Position numbers and translations under genes: made by a program. From Loktanella sp. IMCC34160 (GTDB lineage: Bacteria > Pseudomonadota > Alphaproteobacteria > Rhodobacterales > Rhodobacteraceae), in the NCBI RefSeq assembly GCF_004145845.1, contig NZ_SELP01000001.1, positions 806,001 through 870,000 on the forward strand: a DNA stretch of 64,000 bases, given 5' to 3'. The notes beneath the pieces were generated by a model, which searched no databases, had not been told where the DNA came from, and saw only the letters and a program-made list of their open reading frames with translations. Shown here in pieces: positions 36,428 to 44,949 of the stretch (position 1 is the first letter of the stretch; each line of letters starts with the position of its first letter).

Positions 36428-37434
36428 GCATGGACACGTCGCAGCCGGGCCGCCATATGGCGGCAGAGATCGAAGAGGCGGCAGGTGTGTTTGCCCGCTC
36501 CGCCGCGTTGGACCTTTCCGCGCCAGTCGCGGCGCTGGGTCTGGCGGGGGCGCGGGCGTTCTATACCGTCGCGCGGGGATCGTCGGACGCGGCGGCGAAC
36601 ATCCTGTCCTATGAATTCATGCGCGAACTAGGGGTGCCGGTGACCTCGCTTCCGCCATCGGTCTTTTCGGTGGGGGCTGGGGTCGCCATGGAGGGGACCG
36701 CCGGGCTGGTCATCTCGCAATCCGGGGCGAGCGAGGACCTTATCCGCGCCGCGCAGGGGATGCGCGACCGGGGCGCGACCGTCACCGCAATTACCAATGT
36801 CGCGGGATCGGGCGTTGAGGGGGCCGCGCAGATCACCGTGCCGATCAATGCCGGGCCGGAACAGGCCGTGCCTGCCACCAAGACCGTGATCGGATCGGTC
36901 GGCGCGGGTCTTGCGCTTTTGTCGGCCCTGTCCCCGGCCTATGCCAGCCGTCTTGGCGGGTCGGTTTCCGGGTTCGTTGGCGTTGGCGGCCTGCCGGATG
37001 TCGACCACGACCGGCTGCGCGCGGCCCTGTTGCGGGCGCGGCATGTCTATGTCGTCGGGCGCGATACCGGATTTGGCGCGGCGCAGGAACTGGCCCTGAA
37101 GATCAAGGAAACCTGCGCCATCCATGCCGAGGCCTATTCAGCTTCGGAAGTGCTGCATGGGCCGCTGCAACTGGCCACCAACCCGCTGACGGTTCTGGTG
37201 CTGGATACGGGCGCGCCGGGGACGGCGGAAAGCATCGACAACGCCGTGGCGCGGTTCCGCGCGACCGGGTCGGACGTGCACCGGATCGCCCCGACCGTGG
37301 CCGGGCTGACACCCGCGGCGGCCGCCGCCGCGATCCTGCGCCATATTTATCCGGTGATCCTTGATACCGCGCTCGCTTTGGGGCACGACCCGGACGCACC
37401 CGTCACCCTGTCGAAGGTAACCGTGACCCGATGA
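36424..37434 (+). CDS. SIS-domain protein, probable glucosamine-6-phosphate deaminase (NagB-II type)
   Basis: Double-SIS protein, 336 aa, resembling the isomerase half of GlmS without the glutaminase domain. Features: YTVARGSSDAAANILSYEF, SQSGASEDLI, the second SIS GRDTGFGAAQELALKIKET, and SEVLHGPLQL. Such NagB-II enzymes convert GlcN6P to fructose-6-phosphate and ammonia; no classical NagB is in the window. It overlaps the oxidoreductase gene and the next SIS gene by 4 bases each. Confidence 0.9.
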   Translation: MSMDTSQPGRHMAAEIEEAAGVFARSAALDLSAPVAALGLAGARAFYTVARGSSDAAANILSYEFMRELGVPVTSLPPSVFSVGAGVAMEGTAGLVISQSGASEDLIRAAQGMRDRGATVTAITNVAGSGVEGAAQITVPINAGPEQAVPATKTVIGSVGAGLALLSALSPAYASRLGGSVSGFVGVGGLPDVDHDRLRAALLRARHVYVVGRDTGFGAAQELALKIKETCAIHAEAYSASEVLHGPLQLATNPLTVLVLDTGAPGTAESIDNAVARFRATGSDVHRIAPTVAGLTPAAAAAAILRHIYPVILDTALALGHDPDAPVTLSKVTVTR

Positions 37435-38504
37435 CCGAACATGCCCTCAGCCGTTGGGCCACATGGTCCGAAACCCTGTCCCAGCCGGGGATCTGGCGGG
37501 ACTGGGCGAAAAGCTGCGATTTCGCCGGGCACCGGGACTGGGTCGCGGCACAGGGCGTGGACGAGGTCTGGTTCTGCGGCGCCGGGACCAGTGCCTTCAT
37601 CGGCGACATCATCGTGGCCGGACTGGAGGGCCAGCGCGGCGGGCCACGCCTGCGGTCGGTTCCGACGACGGATCTGGTGGCCCGGCCACAAGCCTATCTG
37701 CGCGACCGCCGCCCCTTGGTGGTCAGCTTTGGCCGGTCCGGCAATTCGTCGGAAAGCCTTGGGACGCTGGACGCGCTGGATGCGCTGGCCCCCAACGCGC
37801 CCCGGCTGAACATCACCTGCAACGGCGACAGCGCGCTGGCCAGGCGCGGCGGCGCTGAAACCCGTGTGATCATCTTGCCCGAGGCGACCCACGACAGCGG
37901 GTTCGCCATGACCAGCAGCTTTTCGACCATGCTGCTGACCGCGCTTGCGATCTTCGGGGATGGCGCGGGGGCGGGCGGCCTGACCCGCGCCGCTGACAGG
38001 TTTGACGCGATCCTACCTGCGGTTCAGGCGGCTGTCGGCCCCGCGCCGGGCCGCGCGGTCTTTCTGGGGACCGGCCCTCTGGCCTTTGCCGCGCGCGAGG
38101 CCGCGTTGAAGGTGATGGAACTGTCCGCCGGCGGTATTCCTTGCCTGTGGGACAGCATCCTTGGCTTCCGGCATGGACCGAAATCTTTTGTCACCGACGA
38201 CACCCGTCTGGTCGCCTTCATCGGGGCGGATACCCCGGGCGCGGCCTATGAGGCCGATCTGGTGGCCGAGTTGCGGGCGCAGTTCCCGCGCGCGACCGTG
38301 ACGACCATCGGGCCGGGGGGCGATATCGACCTTCCGATGACCGATGGCCCGGTCTGGGCCGCGCCACTGGCGGTATTGTTCGCGCAGGTCGCGGGCGTCG
38401 TCTGGGCCGATGCGATGGGGATGAATGTGGACGACCCATTCGCGGGGCAGGGCACGCTGACCCGCGTCGTGTCCGGTGTCACCCTTTACCCGGTGCAACC
38501 ATGA
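37431..38504 (+). CDS. SIS-domain protein, AgaS-like amino-sugar deaminase/isomerase
   Basis: Second SIS protein, 357 aa, closer to AgaS (galactosamine-6-phosphate deaminase) than its neighbour. Family segments are FCGAGTSAFIGDI, SFGRSGNSSES, ITCNGDSALARRG and WDSILGFRHGPKSFV. Having two divergent SIS enzymes in one operon suggests two substrates (GlcN6P and GalN6P), or an isomerase plus a deaminase. Overlaps both neighbours by 4 bases. Confidence 0.88.
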   Translation: MTEHALSRWATWSETLSQPGIWRDWAKSCDFAGHRDWVAAQGVDEVWFCGAGTSAFIGDIIVAGLEGQRGGPRLRSVPTTDLVARPQAYLRDRRPLVVSFGRSGNSSESLGTLDALDALAPNAPRLNITCNGDSALARRGGAETRVIILPEATHDSGFAMTSSFSTMLLTALAIFGDGAGAGGLTRAADRFDAILPAVQAAVGPAPGRAVFLGTGPLAFAAREAALKVMELSAGGIPCLWDSILGFRHGPKSFVTDDTRLVAFIGADTPGAAYEADLVAELRAQFPRATVTTIGPGGDIDLPMTDGPVWAAPLAVLFAQVAGVVWADAMGMNVDDPFAGQGTLTRVVSGVTLYPVQP

Positions 38505-39424
38505 TCGCGGCAGCGGGGATCGACCTTGGCGGCACCAAGTCCGAGGTGCAGCTGTTCGACGCCGACTGGCGCCTGCTGGACAAACGCCGGGATGCAACGC
38601 CGGACACCTACGACGCGCTTGTCGCGATGCTGGCCGATCAGGTCCGCTGGGTGGTGGACCGCGCAGGCGGGTCGATCCCGGTGGGGGTTGGGGCGGCCGG
38701 GCTTGTCGATCCGGACGGGAATGCCTTTACCGCCAACCTGCCTGCCAAGGGACGCCCCTTGCCTGCCGATATTGCGGCGGCGGCGGACCATCCGATCACC
38801 TATGTCAACGATTGCCGGGCGCTGGCCCTGTCCGAGGCCGCCTTTGGCGCCGGGCGTGGCCATTCCACGGTCATGTCCCTGATCCTTGGCACCGGGGTCG
38901 GCGGCGGAATTGCCTTTGACGGCCAACTGCGCCCCGGCCCGGTGGGAACCGGGGGGGAGTTCGGGCATACACCCGCGTCGGCCGCCGTGGTGTCGGCCCA
39001 CGCCCTTCCGATCCATACCTGCGGCTGCGGGCGGATGGGCTGTGTTGAAACCTATATCGCCGGACCGGGGCTGACCCGCATGGCCCGCGATCTGACCGGG
39101 CGCGACTGGACGCCCGAGACCCTTGCCGCCGCCCGCGCCAGCGATGCGGGGGCCGCGCGGGTCTGGGACGTGTGGCTGGCGATGACGGGCGATCTTTTGT
39201 TGTCCCTTGTCCAGACGGTCGACCCGGACGTGATCGTGCTGGGCGGCGGGCTAAGCCGGGTGCCGAATGTCACCGATGATCTGGACAGGGCATTGCGCCA
39301 AAGCCAGATCGCGGGCTTTGGTGCCCCGCCGATCGTGCTGGCAGAGGGCGGCGATGCAAGCGGGGCGCGGGGCGCGGCGCTGGCGGCGATGAATGCAAGT
39401 CGGGAAGGACCACGGGATGACTGA
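38501..39424 (+). CDS. ROK family kinase, probable N-acetylglucosamine kinase
   Basis: Sugar kinase of the ROK family, 307 aa. ATP-binding start AGIDLGGTKSEVQLF, the ROK zinc motif CGCGRMGCVE near residue 184, and GTGVGGGIAFDGQL. No helix-turn-helix is attached, so it is a kinase rather than a repressor. It would phosphorylate cytosolic GlcNAc released by the GH20 enzyme, feeding NagA. Its 3' end overlaps nagA by 8 bases. Confidence 0.92.
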   Translation: MIAAAGIDLGGTKSEVQLFDADWRLLDKRRDATPDTYDALVAMLADQVRWVVDRAGGSIPVGVGAAGLVDPDGNAFTANLPAKGRPLPADIAAAADHPITYVNDCRALALSEAAFGAGRGHSTVMSLILGTGVGGGIAFDGQLRPGPVGTGGEFGHTPASAAVVSAHALPIHTCGCGRMGCVETYIAGPGLTRMARDLTGRDWTPETLAAARASDAGAARVWDVWLAMTGDLLLSLVQTVDPDVIVLGGGLSRVPNVTDDLDRALRQSQIAGFGAPPIVLAEGGDASGARGAALAAMNASREGPRDD

Positions 39425-40529
39425 ACGCTGGATCCTGCCCGACCTTCTGTTCGATGGCGACAGCCTGCGCCGCGACATGGCCCTGCGGATCGCAGACGGC
39501 CATGTGGCCGAGCTGACCCGCGCGGGCGGGGCCGGGAACCGGGTGGAACGCGTCCAGGGGATCGTCGCGCCGGGTTACGTGGATTTGCAGGTCAACGGGG
39601 GCGGCGGCGTCCTTCTGAATGCAACGCCGACGGTCGAGGCGATGGACCAGATCGCAGCCGCCCATCGGGGGCTTGGGACCGTGGGCATTCTTCCGACCGT
39701 GATCACCGACCGGGCCGAGGTTCTGGCGCAGGCGGTCGATGCCGCCATCGCTGCTTCCGGTCGCGAAGGTATTCTGGGCCTGCATATCGAAGGGCCGCAT
39801 ATCTCTGTGGCGCGGCGCGGCACCCATGCGCTTGCCCATGTGCGCCCGTTCGAAGGGGCGACACTGGCCCATGTCCGGCGGCTTCGGGCTGCCGGGGTTC
39901 CGGTGATGATCACCGTCGCGCCCGAGGCGGCGACACCTGAGCAGATCGCTGAACTGGCGGAGGCGGGCGCAGTTGTGTCCCTTGGCCATTCCGATGCGGA
40001 CGCAGAGACCACCCGCGCGGCGCTGGACGCCGGGGCAGGGTGCTTTACCCATTTGTTCAACGCGATGTCGCCGATGCTGAACCGCGCGCCCGGCATGGTC
40101 GGGGCCGCCATCAACTCGGACACCTACGCCGGGCTGATCGTCGATGGCATCCATGTGGCGGACGAGATGATCGGGCTGGCGATCCGGGCGCGGCCTGTTG
40201 CCGACCGTATGTTCCTAGTCTCGGACGCAATGCCCACTGTTGGCGGGCCGGACTGTTTCGACCTTTACGGCCAGTCGCTGCACCTTGAGGATGGGCGGCT
40301 GGTCAACGCCGAGGGCAGCCTTGCCGGGGCGCATCTGACCCAGGCCGAAGGGGTGGCGCGGCTGGTCAATGTTCTGGGTCTGAACCGGCTGGAGGCCCTG
40401 CGTATGGCGATCACCGTCCCGGCGCGGCTGATGGGGCTTGAGACCCTCGCAAAGGTCGAGGGCAGGGCCGTCAAAGACCTGTTGATCCTTGATGATGACA
40501 TGGGTTTCCGGGGCTGGCTTGGGGCCTAG
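39417..40529 (+). CDS. nagA: N-acetylglucosamine-6-phosphate deacetylase
   Basis: Amidohydrolase-superfamily deacetylase, 370 aa, giving GlcN6P and acetate. ATG 39417 (MTERWILPDLLFDGD) is the start; upstream readings belong to the kinase. Motifs: PGYVDLQVNGGGG, LHIEGPHIS, SLGHSDADAETT, CFTHLFNAMSP, and the catalytic Asp in LVSDAMPTVGG. It takes kinase product to the SIS deaminase. Confidence 0.96.
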   Translation: MTERWILPDLLFDGDSLRRDMALRIADGHVAELTRAGGAGNRVERVQGIVAPGYVDLQVNGGGGVLLNATPTVEAMDQIAAAHRGLGTVGILPTVITDRAEVLAQAVDAAIAASGREGILGLHIEGPHISVARRGTHALAHVRPFEGATLAHVRRLRAAGVPVMITVAPEAATPEQIAELAEAGAVVSLGHSDADAETTRAALDAGAGCFTHLFNAMSPMLNRAPGMVGAAINSDTYAGLIVDGIHVADEMIGLAIRARPVADRMFLVSDAMPTVGGPDCFDLYGQSLHLEDGRLVNAEGSLAGAHLTQAEGVARLVNVLGLNRLEALRMAITVPARLMGLETLAKVEGRAVKDLLILDDDMGFRGWLGA

Positions 40530-40531
40530 GC

Positions 40532-41218
40532 ATGGCGTGTCCGCTTGAGATTTGCGTCGATGCGCCAGACGATCTTGCCGCCGCCATCGCGGGCGGGGCG
40601 GACCGGATCGAGCTGTGCAGCGCGCTGGCGCTGGGCGGGCTGACCCCGACACCGGGGCTGATCCGCGCGGCCCAATCCTGTCCTGTGCCGGTCTATGCCA
40701 TGATCCGGCCCCGTGGCGGCGACTTCCGGTTTTCGCTGGCCGAGGCGCAGCAGATGGAGGCAGAGATCGCGGCGGTTCGCGCGGCGGGTCTTGCCGGGGT
40801 CGTGCTGGGCGCGGCGGATGCGGCGGGCGGTCTTGATTTGCCCCTTTTGCGGCGGCTGATGCAGGTGGCGGCGGGGCTTGGGACGACCCTGCACCGGGTT
40901 GTCGATACATTGCCCGACCCGGTCGCGGCTGTGGGTCCGGCAATGGACCTTGGGTTCGAACGTATCCTGACCTCTGGCGGCGCGGACAAGGCGCCGGCTG
41001 GGGTGGTCACGCTGTCACGGATGATCGACCGGGCCGGGTCGGGGGTCGAGGTGATGGCGGGCAGCGGCGTGGCTGCCGAAAACGTGCCCGCACTTGCCGC
41101 AGCCGGGGTGCGGTCGTTTCACGCCTCCTGTTCTGTCACCGACCCTGACACGGGAACCCGGCGGATCGACGTGGCGGCGCTGCGGGCGCTGCGGGATGCA
41201 GTCAACCGGGTCACCTGA
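40532..41218 (+). CDS. cutC: CutC family protein
   Basis: TIM-barrel protein, 228 aa, starting two bases after nagA. It opens LEICVDAPDDLAAAIAGGADRIELC and contains YAMIRPRGGDFRFS and ERILTSGGADKAP, all typical of CutC. The family was named for copper homeostasis, but that role is disputed. Tight linkage to nagA points to sugar metabolism here. It ends the operon, before a bidirectional terminator. Confidence 0.94.
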   Translation: MACPLEICVDAPDDLAAAIAGGADRIELCSALALGGLTPTPGLIRAAQSCPVPVYAMIRPRGGDFRFSLAEAQQMEAEIAAVRAAGLAGVVLGAADAAGGLDLPLLRRLMQVAAGLGTTLHRVVDTLPDPVAAVGPAMDLGFERILTSGGADKAPAGVVTLSRMIDRAGSGVEVMAGSGVAAENVPALAAAGVRSFHASCSVTDPDTGTRRIDVAALRALRDAVNRVT

Positions 41219-41221
41219 ACG

Positions 41222-41248
41222 AAAAACGGGCCCCGAAGGGCCCGTTTT
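41222..41248. terminator. Bidirectional terminator between cutC and pyc
   Basis: An 11-bp stem AAAACGGGCCC / GGGCCCGTTTT with loop CGAA. It has A-runs on the left and T-runs on the right, so it serves transcripts from both sides. Confidence 0.92.
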
Positions 41249-41266
41249 CGTGACTGTCTTTGGGCG

Positions 41267-44200
41267 CTACTCAAGCTCAACCAGCAGGTCCTTGGCGTCG
41301 ATCTGGCCACCGGCCTGAACATGCACCGCCTTGATCACGGCGTCCCGTTCGGCGTGGATGCCGGTTTCCATCTTCATCGCCTCGATGGTCAGCAGAAGAT
41401 CGCCCGCCTTGACCGATTTGCCCACTTGTGCGGCAACGGTCGCCACAACCCCCGGCATCGGCGCGCCGATGTGGTTGGGGTTTCCGGCCTCGGCCTTGGG
41501 GCGCTGGACGGTCTTGGCGGCGGCGATCCGGTTCATCACCCGGATGGCGCGCGGCTGGCCATTCAGTTCGAAGAAAACTTTCACCTCGCCGTTTTCATCC
41601 ATGTCACCCACGGCCTGAAGGCGGATCTCAAGGATCTTGCCGGGGTCGATCTCGGCGCTGATCTCTTCGCCCTGTTCCATCCCGTAAAAGAAGGTGCGGG
41701 TGGGCAGGGTGCGGACCGGGCCGTAGATCCGGTGGCGACCCATGTAGTCCAGGAAGACCTTGGGATACATGAGATAGCCGTTCAGGTCTTCGTCATCGAC
41801 GGGCTTGCCATCCAGTTGCTTGGACAGATCGGCGCGGGTGGCTTCCAGATCGACAGGGGGCAGGTGCTTGCCTGCCCTGTCGGTCAGGGGCTTTTCGCCT
41901 TTCAGAACCTTCTTTTGCAGCGCCTCGGGCCAGCCGCCCGGCGGTTGGCCAAGGTTACCACGCAGCATGTCGACGACCGAATCCGGGAAGGCCACATCGG
42001 TGTTTGGATCTTCCACCTGCGCCCGGGTCAGCCCCTGGCTGACCATCATCAGGGCCATGTCGCCCACAACCTTGGACGAGGGCGTGACCTTCACGATATC
42101 GCCGAACATCTGGTTCACGTCGGCATAGGTCTGGGCGACTTCGTGCCAGCGCTCCTCAAGCCCCATGGACCGGGCCTGCGCCTTGAGGTTGGTGAACTGC
42201 CCACCGGGCATTTCGTGCAGGTAGACCTCGGACGCGGGGGCCTGAAGCCCGGATTCAAAGGCTGTGTATTGGCCGCGCACCGCTTCCCAATAGTTGGAAA
42301 TCTCGCGGATGGCGGCGATGTCCAGCCCGGTGTCCCGGTCTGTCCCGCGCATGACCTCGACCACCGATCCAAGGGTCGGCTGCGAAGTGTTACCGGAGAA
42401 CGCATCCATCGCCGCATCGACCACGTCAACGCCCGCGTCCGACGCCGCAAGGATCGTTGCGATCTGCGCGCCTGCGGTGTCATGGGTGTGGAAGTGCAGC
42501 GGCAGGCCGACCTCCTCTTTCAGGGCAGTGAACAGGGCCTTGGCGGCAGTGGGTTTCATCAGCCCGGCCATGTCCTTGATCCCCAGAACATGGGCGCCTG
42601 CGGCCTCCAGTTCCTTCGCCATGCCGATGTAGTATTTCAGGTCATACTTGGACCGGGCCGGGTCAAGCATGTCGCCGGTATAGCAGATCGTGCCCTCGCA
42701 CAGCTTGCCCGAGGCGACGACCGCATCCATCGCGACGCGCATGTTTTCGACCCAGTTCAGGCTGTCGAAGACGCGGAACACATCCACGCCCGACACCGCC
42801 GCCTGACGCACGAATTCCTGCACCACGTTGTCGGGGTAGTTGGTATAGCCAACACCGTTCGACGCCCGCAGAAGCATCTGGGTCATGATGTTGGGCATAT
42901 TGGCGCGGATGTCGCGCAACCGCTGCCACGGGCATTCCTGCAAGAAGCGGTAGGCCACGTCAAAGGTCGCCCCACCCCAGCATTCAACCGAGAACAGGCC
43001 GGACATTTTCGCCGCATAGGCCGGGGCGGCGTTGATCATGTCGATCGACCGCATCCGCGTCGCCAAAAGCGACTGGTGCCCGTCGCGCATGGTGGTGTCG
43101 GTGATCAGCAGCTGTTTCTGCTCTTTCATCCAGGCCACCACGGCCTCGGGTCCCTTGCTGTCCAGCAGGGTCCGGGTGCCTGCGGGGGCATCCGCCGCCG
43201 CGCCACGCTTGACCGGCGGGCGGGCCGGTTTCGCCTCGGCCGCGGGCTTCGGACGTCCGACGGTTTCGGGGTGCCCGTTCACGGTGATGTCCGCGATATA
43301 GGTGAGGATCTTGGTCGCCCGGTCCCGCCGCTTCTTGAAGTTGAACAGGTCCGGCGTCGTGTCGATGAACTTGGTCGTGTATTGGTTCGACAGGAAGGTC
43401 GGGTGCTTCAGCAGGTTCTCGACAAAGGCGATGTTGGTGCTGACCCCGCGGATACGGAATTCGCGCAGCGCCCGGTCCATCCGCGCGATGGCCATTTCCG
43501 GTGTCGGCGCATGGGCGGTGACCTTGGTCAGAAGGCTGTCGTAATAGCGGGTAATGACCGCGCCGGAATAGGCGGTGCCGCCGTCAAGCCGGATGCCCGG
43601 CCCGGTGGCCGACCGATACATCTGGATGCGGCCATAGTCGGGGATGAAGTTGTTGGTCGGGTCTTCGGTCGTCACGCGGGTCTGAAGCGCGTGGCCATTC
43701 AGGGCCACATCATACTGGCTGGCCACACCGGTCGCCTCGGTCAGGGATTTCCCTTCGGCGATCAGGATCTGGGCGCGCACGATGTCGATGCCGGTCACTT
43801 CTTCGGTGACGGTGTGTTCCACCTGCACGCGGGGGTTCACTTCGATGAAGTAGAATTCGCCCGTGTCCATATCCATCAGGAATTCGACCGTGCCGGCGCA
43901 TTCATAGTTCACATGCTGGCAGATCTGCTTGCCGAGGTTGCACAGGTTTTCGCGCTGCGCGGCGGACAGGTAGGGGGCAGGGGCGCGTTCCACGACCTTC
44001 TGGTTGCGGCGCTGGACCGAGCAATCCCGTTCCCACAGGTGATAGATGTTGCCATGCTTGTCGCCAAGGATCTGCACCTCGACGTGGCGGGCGCGCAGGA
44101 TCATCTTTTCCAGATAGCCCTCGCCGTTGCCAAAGGCGGCCTCAGCCTCGCGGCGGCCTTCCAGAACCTTGGTTTCCAGCTCCGCTTCGTTTTCGATGGG

Positions 44201-44716
44201 ACGCATGCCACGGCCACCGCCGCCCCAGGACGCCTTGAGCATCAGTGGGTAGCCGATCTCGGCGGCTTCCTTGCGGATCGCGTCCATGTCGTCGCCCAGC
44301 ACTTCGGTCGCCGGGATGACGGGGACGCCAGCGGCAATCGCGACCTTGCGGGCCGAAGCCTTGTCGCCCAATTCGCGCATGGTCTTGGCCTTGGGGCCGA
44401 TAAAGGTGATCCCGGCGGCTTCGCAGGCGTCCACGAAATCCGGGTTCTCTGACAGAAGGCCATAGCCGGGGTGGATCGCGTCCGCGCCGGACATCTTGGC
44501 GACGCGAATGATTTCGTCGATCGACAGATAGGCAGCAACCGGGCCAAGCCCCTCGCCGATCCGATAGGCTTCATCCGCCTTGAAACGGTGGAGGCCCAGC
44601 TTGTCCTCCTCGGCGAAGACCGCGACGGTCTTCTTTCCCATTTCGTTGGCGGCACGCATGATGCGAATGGCGATCTCGCCACGGTTCGCGATGAGGATTT
44701 TCTTGAAATCGGGCAT
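41267..44716 (-). CDS. pyc: Pyruvate carboxylase
   Basis: Biotin enzyme, 1149 aa, carboxylating pyruvate to oxaloacetate (anaplerosis). Domains in order: biotin carboxylase (about 1-460; start [46 protein letters not shown]), carboxyltransferase TIM barrel (about 540-820; DTTMRDGHQSLLATRMRS), conserved PYC region, and the C-terminal biotinyl domain with EAMKMETGI. ATG 44716 was chosen, with GGGAGAGG upstream. A direct repeat lies about 60-90 bases upstream. Confidence 0.98.
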   Translation of the reverse strand: MPDFKKILIANRGEIAIRIMRAANEMGKKTVAVFAEEDKLGLHRFKADEAYRIGEGLGPVAAYLSIDEIIRVAKMSGADAIHPGYGLLSENPDFVDACEAAGITFIGPKAKTMRELGDKASARKVAIAAGVPVIPATEVLGDDMDAIRKEAAEIGYPLMLKASWGGGGRGMRPIENEAELETKVLEGRREAEAAFGNGEGYLEKMILRARHVEVQILGDKHGNIYHLWERDCSVQRRNQKVVERAPAPYLSAAQRENLCNLGKQICQHVNYECAGTVEFLMDMDTGEFYFIEVNPRVQVEHTVTEEVTGIDIVRAQILIAEGKSLTEATGVASQYDVALNGHALQTRVTTEDPTNNFIPDYGRIQMYRSATGPGIRLDGGTAYSGAVITRYYDSLLTKVTAHAPTPEMAIARMDRALREFRIRGVSTNIAFVENLLKHPTFLSNQYTTKFIDTTPDLFNFKKRRDRATKILTYIADITVNGHPETVGRPKPAAEAKPARPPVKRGAAADAPAGTRTLLDSKGPEAVVAWMKEQKQLLITDTTMRDGHQSLLATRMRSIDMINAAPAYAAKMSGLFSVECWGGATFDVAYRFLQECPWQRLRDIRANMPNIMTQMLLRASNGVGYTNYPDNVVQEFVRQAAVSGVDVFRVFDSLNWVENMRVAMDAVVASGKLCEGTICYTGDMLDPARSKYDLKYYIGMAKELEAAGAHVLGIKDMAGLMKPTAAKALFTALKEEVGLPLHFHTHDTAGAQIATILAASDAGVDVVDAAMDAFSGNTSQPTLGSVVEVMRGTDRDTGLDIAAIREISNYWEAVRGQYTAFESGLQAPASEVYLHEMPGGQFTNLKAQARSMGLEERWHEVAQTYADVNQMFGDIVKVTPSSKVVGDMALMMVSQGLTRAQVEDPNTDVAFPDSVVDMLRGNLGQPPGGWPEALQKKVLKGEKPLTDRAGKHLPPVDLEATRADLSKQLDGKPVDDEDLNGYLMYPKVFLDYMGRHRIYGPVRTLPTRTFFYGMEQGEEISAEIDPGKILEIRLQAVGDMDENGEVKVFFELNGQPRAIRVMNRIAAAKTVQRPKAEAGNPNHIGAPMPGVVATVAAQVGKSVKAGDLLLTIEAMKMETGIHAERDAVIKAVHVQAGGQIDAKDLLVELE

Positions 44717-44772
44717 GGGGCCTCTCCCGGTTTTGCAATTGCAGCAAGTGTTAGGGGCAAAATCGGGCAAGG

Positions 44773-44804
44773 TAAACCGCTAGAACGGTCAATTGTTACC
44801 GCTA
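44773..44804 (-). promoter_or_regulatory. Direct repeat upstream of pyc
   Basis: On the minus strand TAGCGGT occurs twice, 22 bp apart (TAGCGGTAA, then TAGCGGTTTA), ending 57 bases before the pyc start. Spacing of two helical turns suggests paired regulator sites. The regulator is unknown. Confidence 0.5.
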
Positions 44805-44881
44805 ACACGACCAGTTATCGCGAACATGCAACATATGGCGCATTTTCTTTGAAATCAGAGGGATCAGAGCCGCATTTGATC

Positions 44882-44922
44882 AAAAAAGGATTCGACCCAA
44901 GGGAAGGGTACCCCTTGGGTCG
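44882..44922 (-). terminator. Terminator of the MFS gene
   Basis: Ten-base stem (CGACCCAAGG / CCTTGGGTCG, 44893-44922) with ten-base loop, then six T on the minus strand after a few bases. It lies 28 bases beyond the MFS stop. Confidence 0.75.
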
Positions 44923-44949
44923 CGCCTTAGTTTGCAACTGCAGAAAACC

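Noticed and set aside
41321-44452. Very long plus-strand open frame opposite pyruvate carboxylase
   Set aside because: It is the antisense of a certain gene in high-GC DNA, and its translation is His/Gly/Arg-rich without any family feature.
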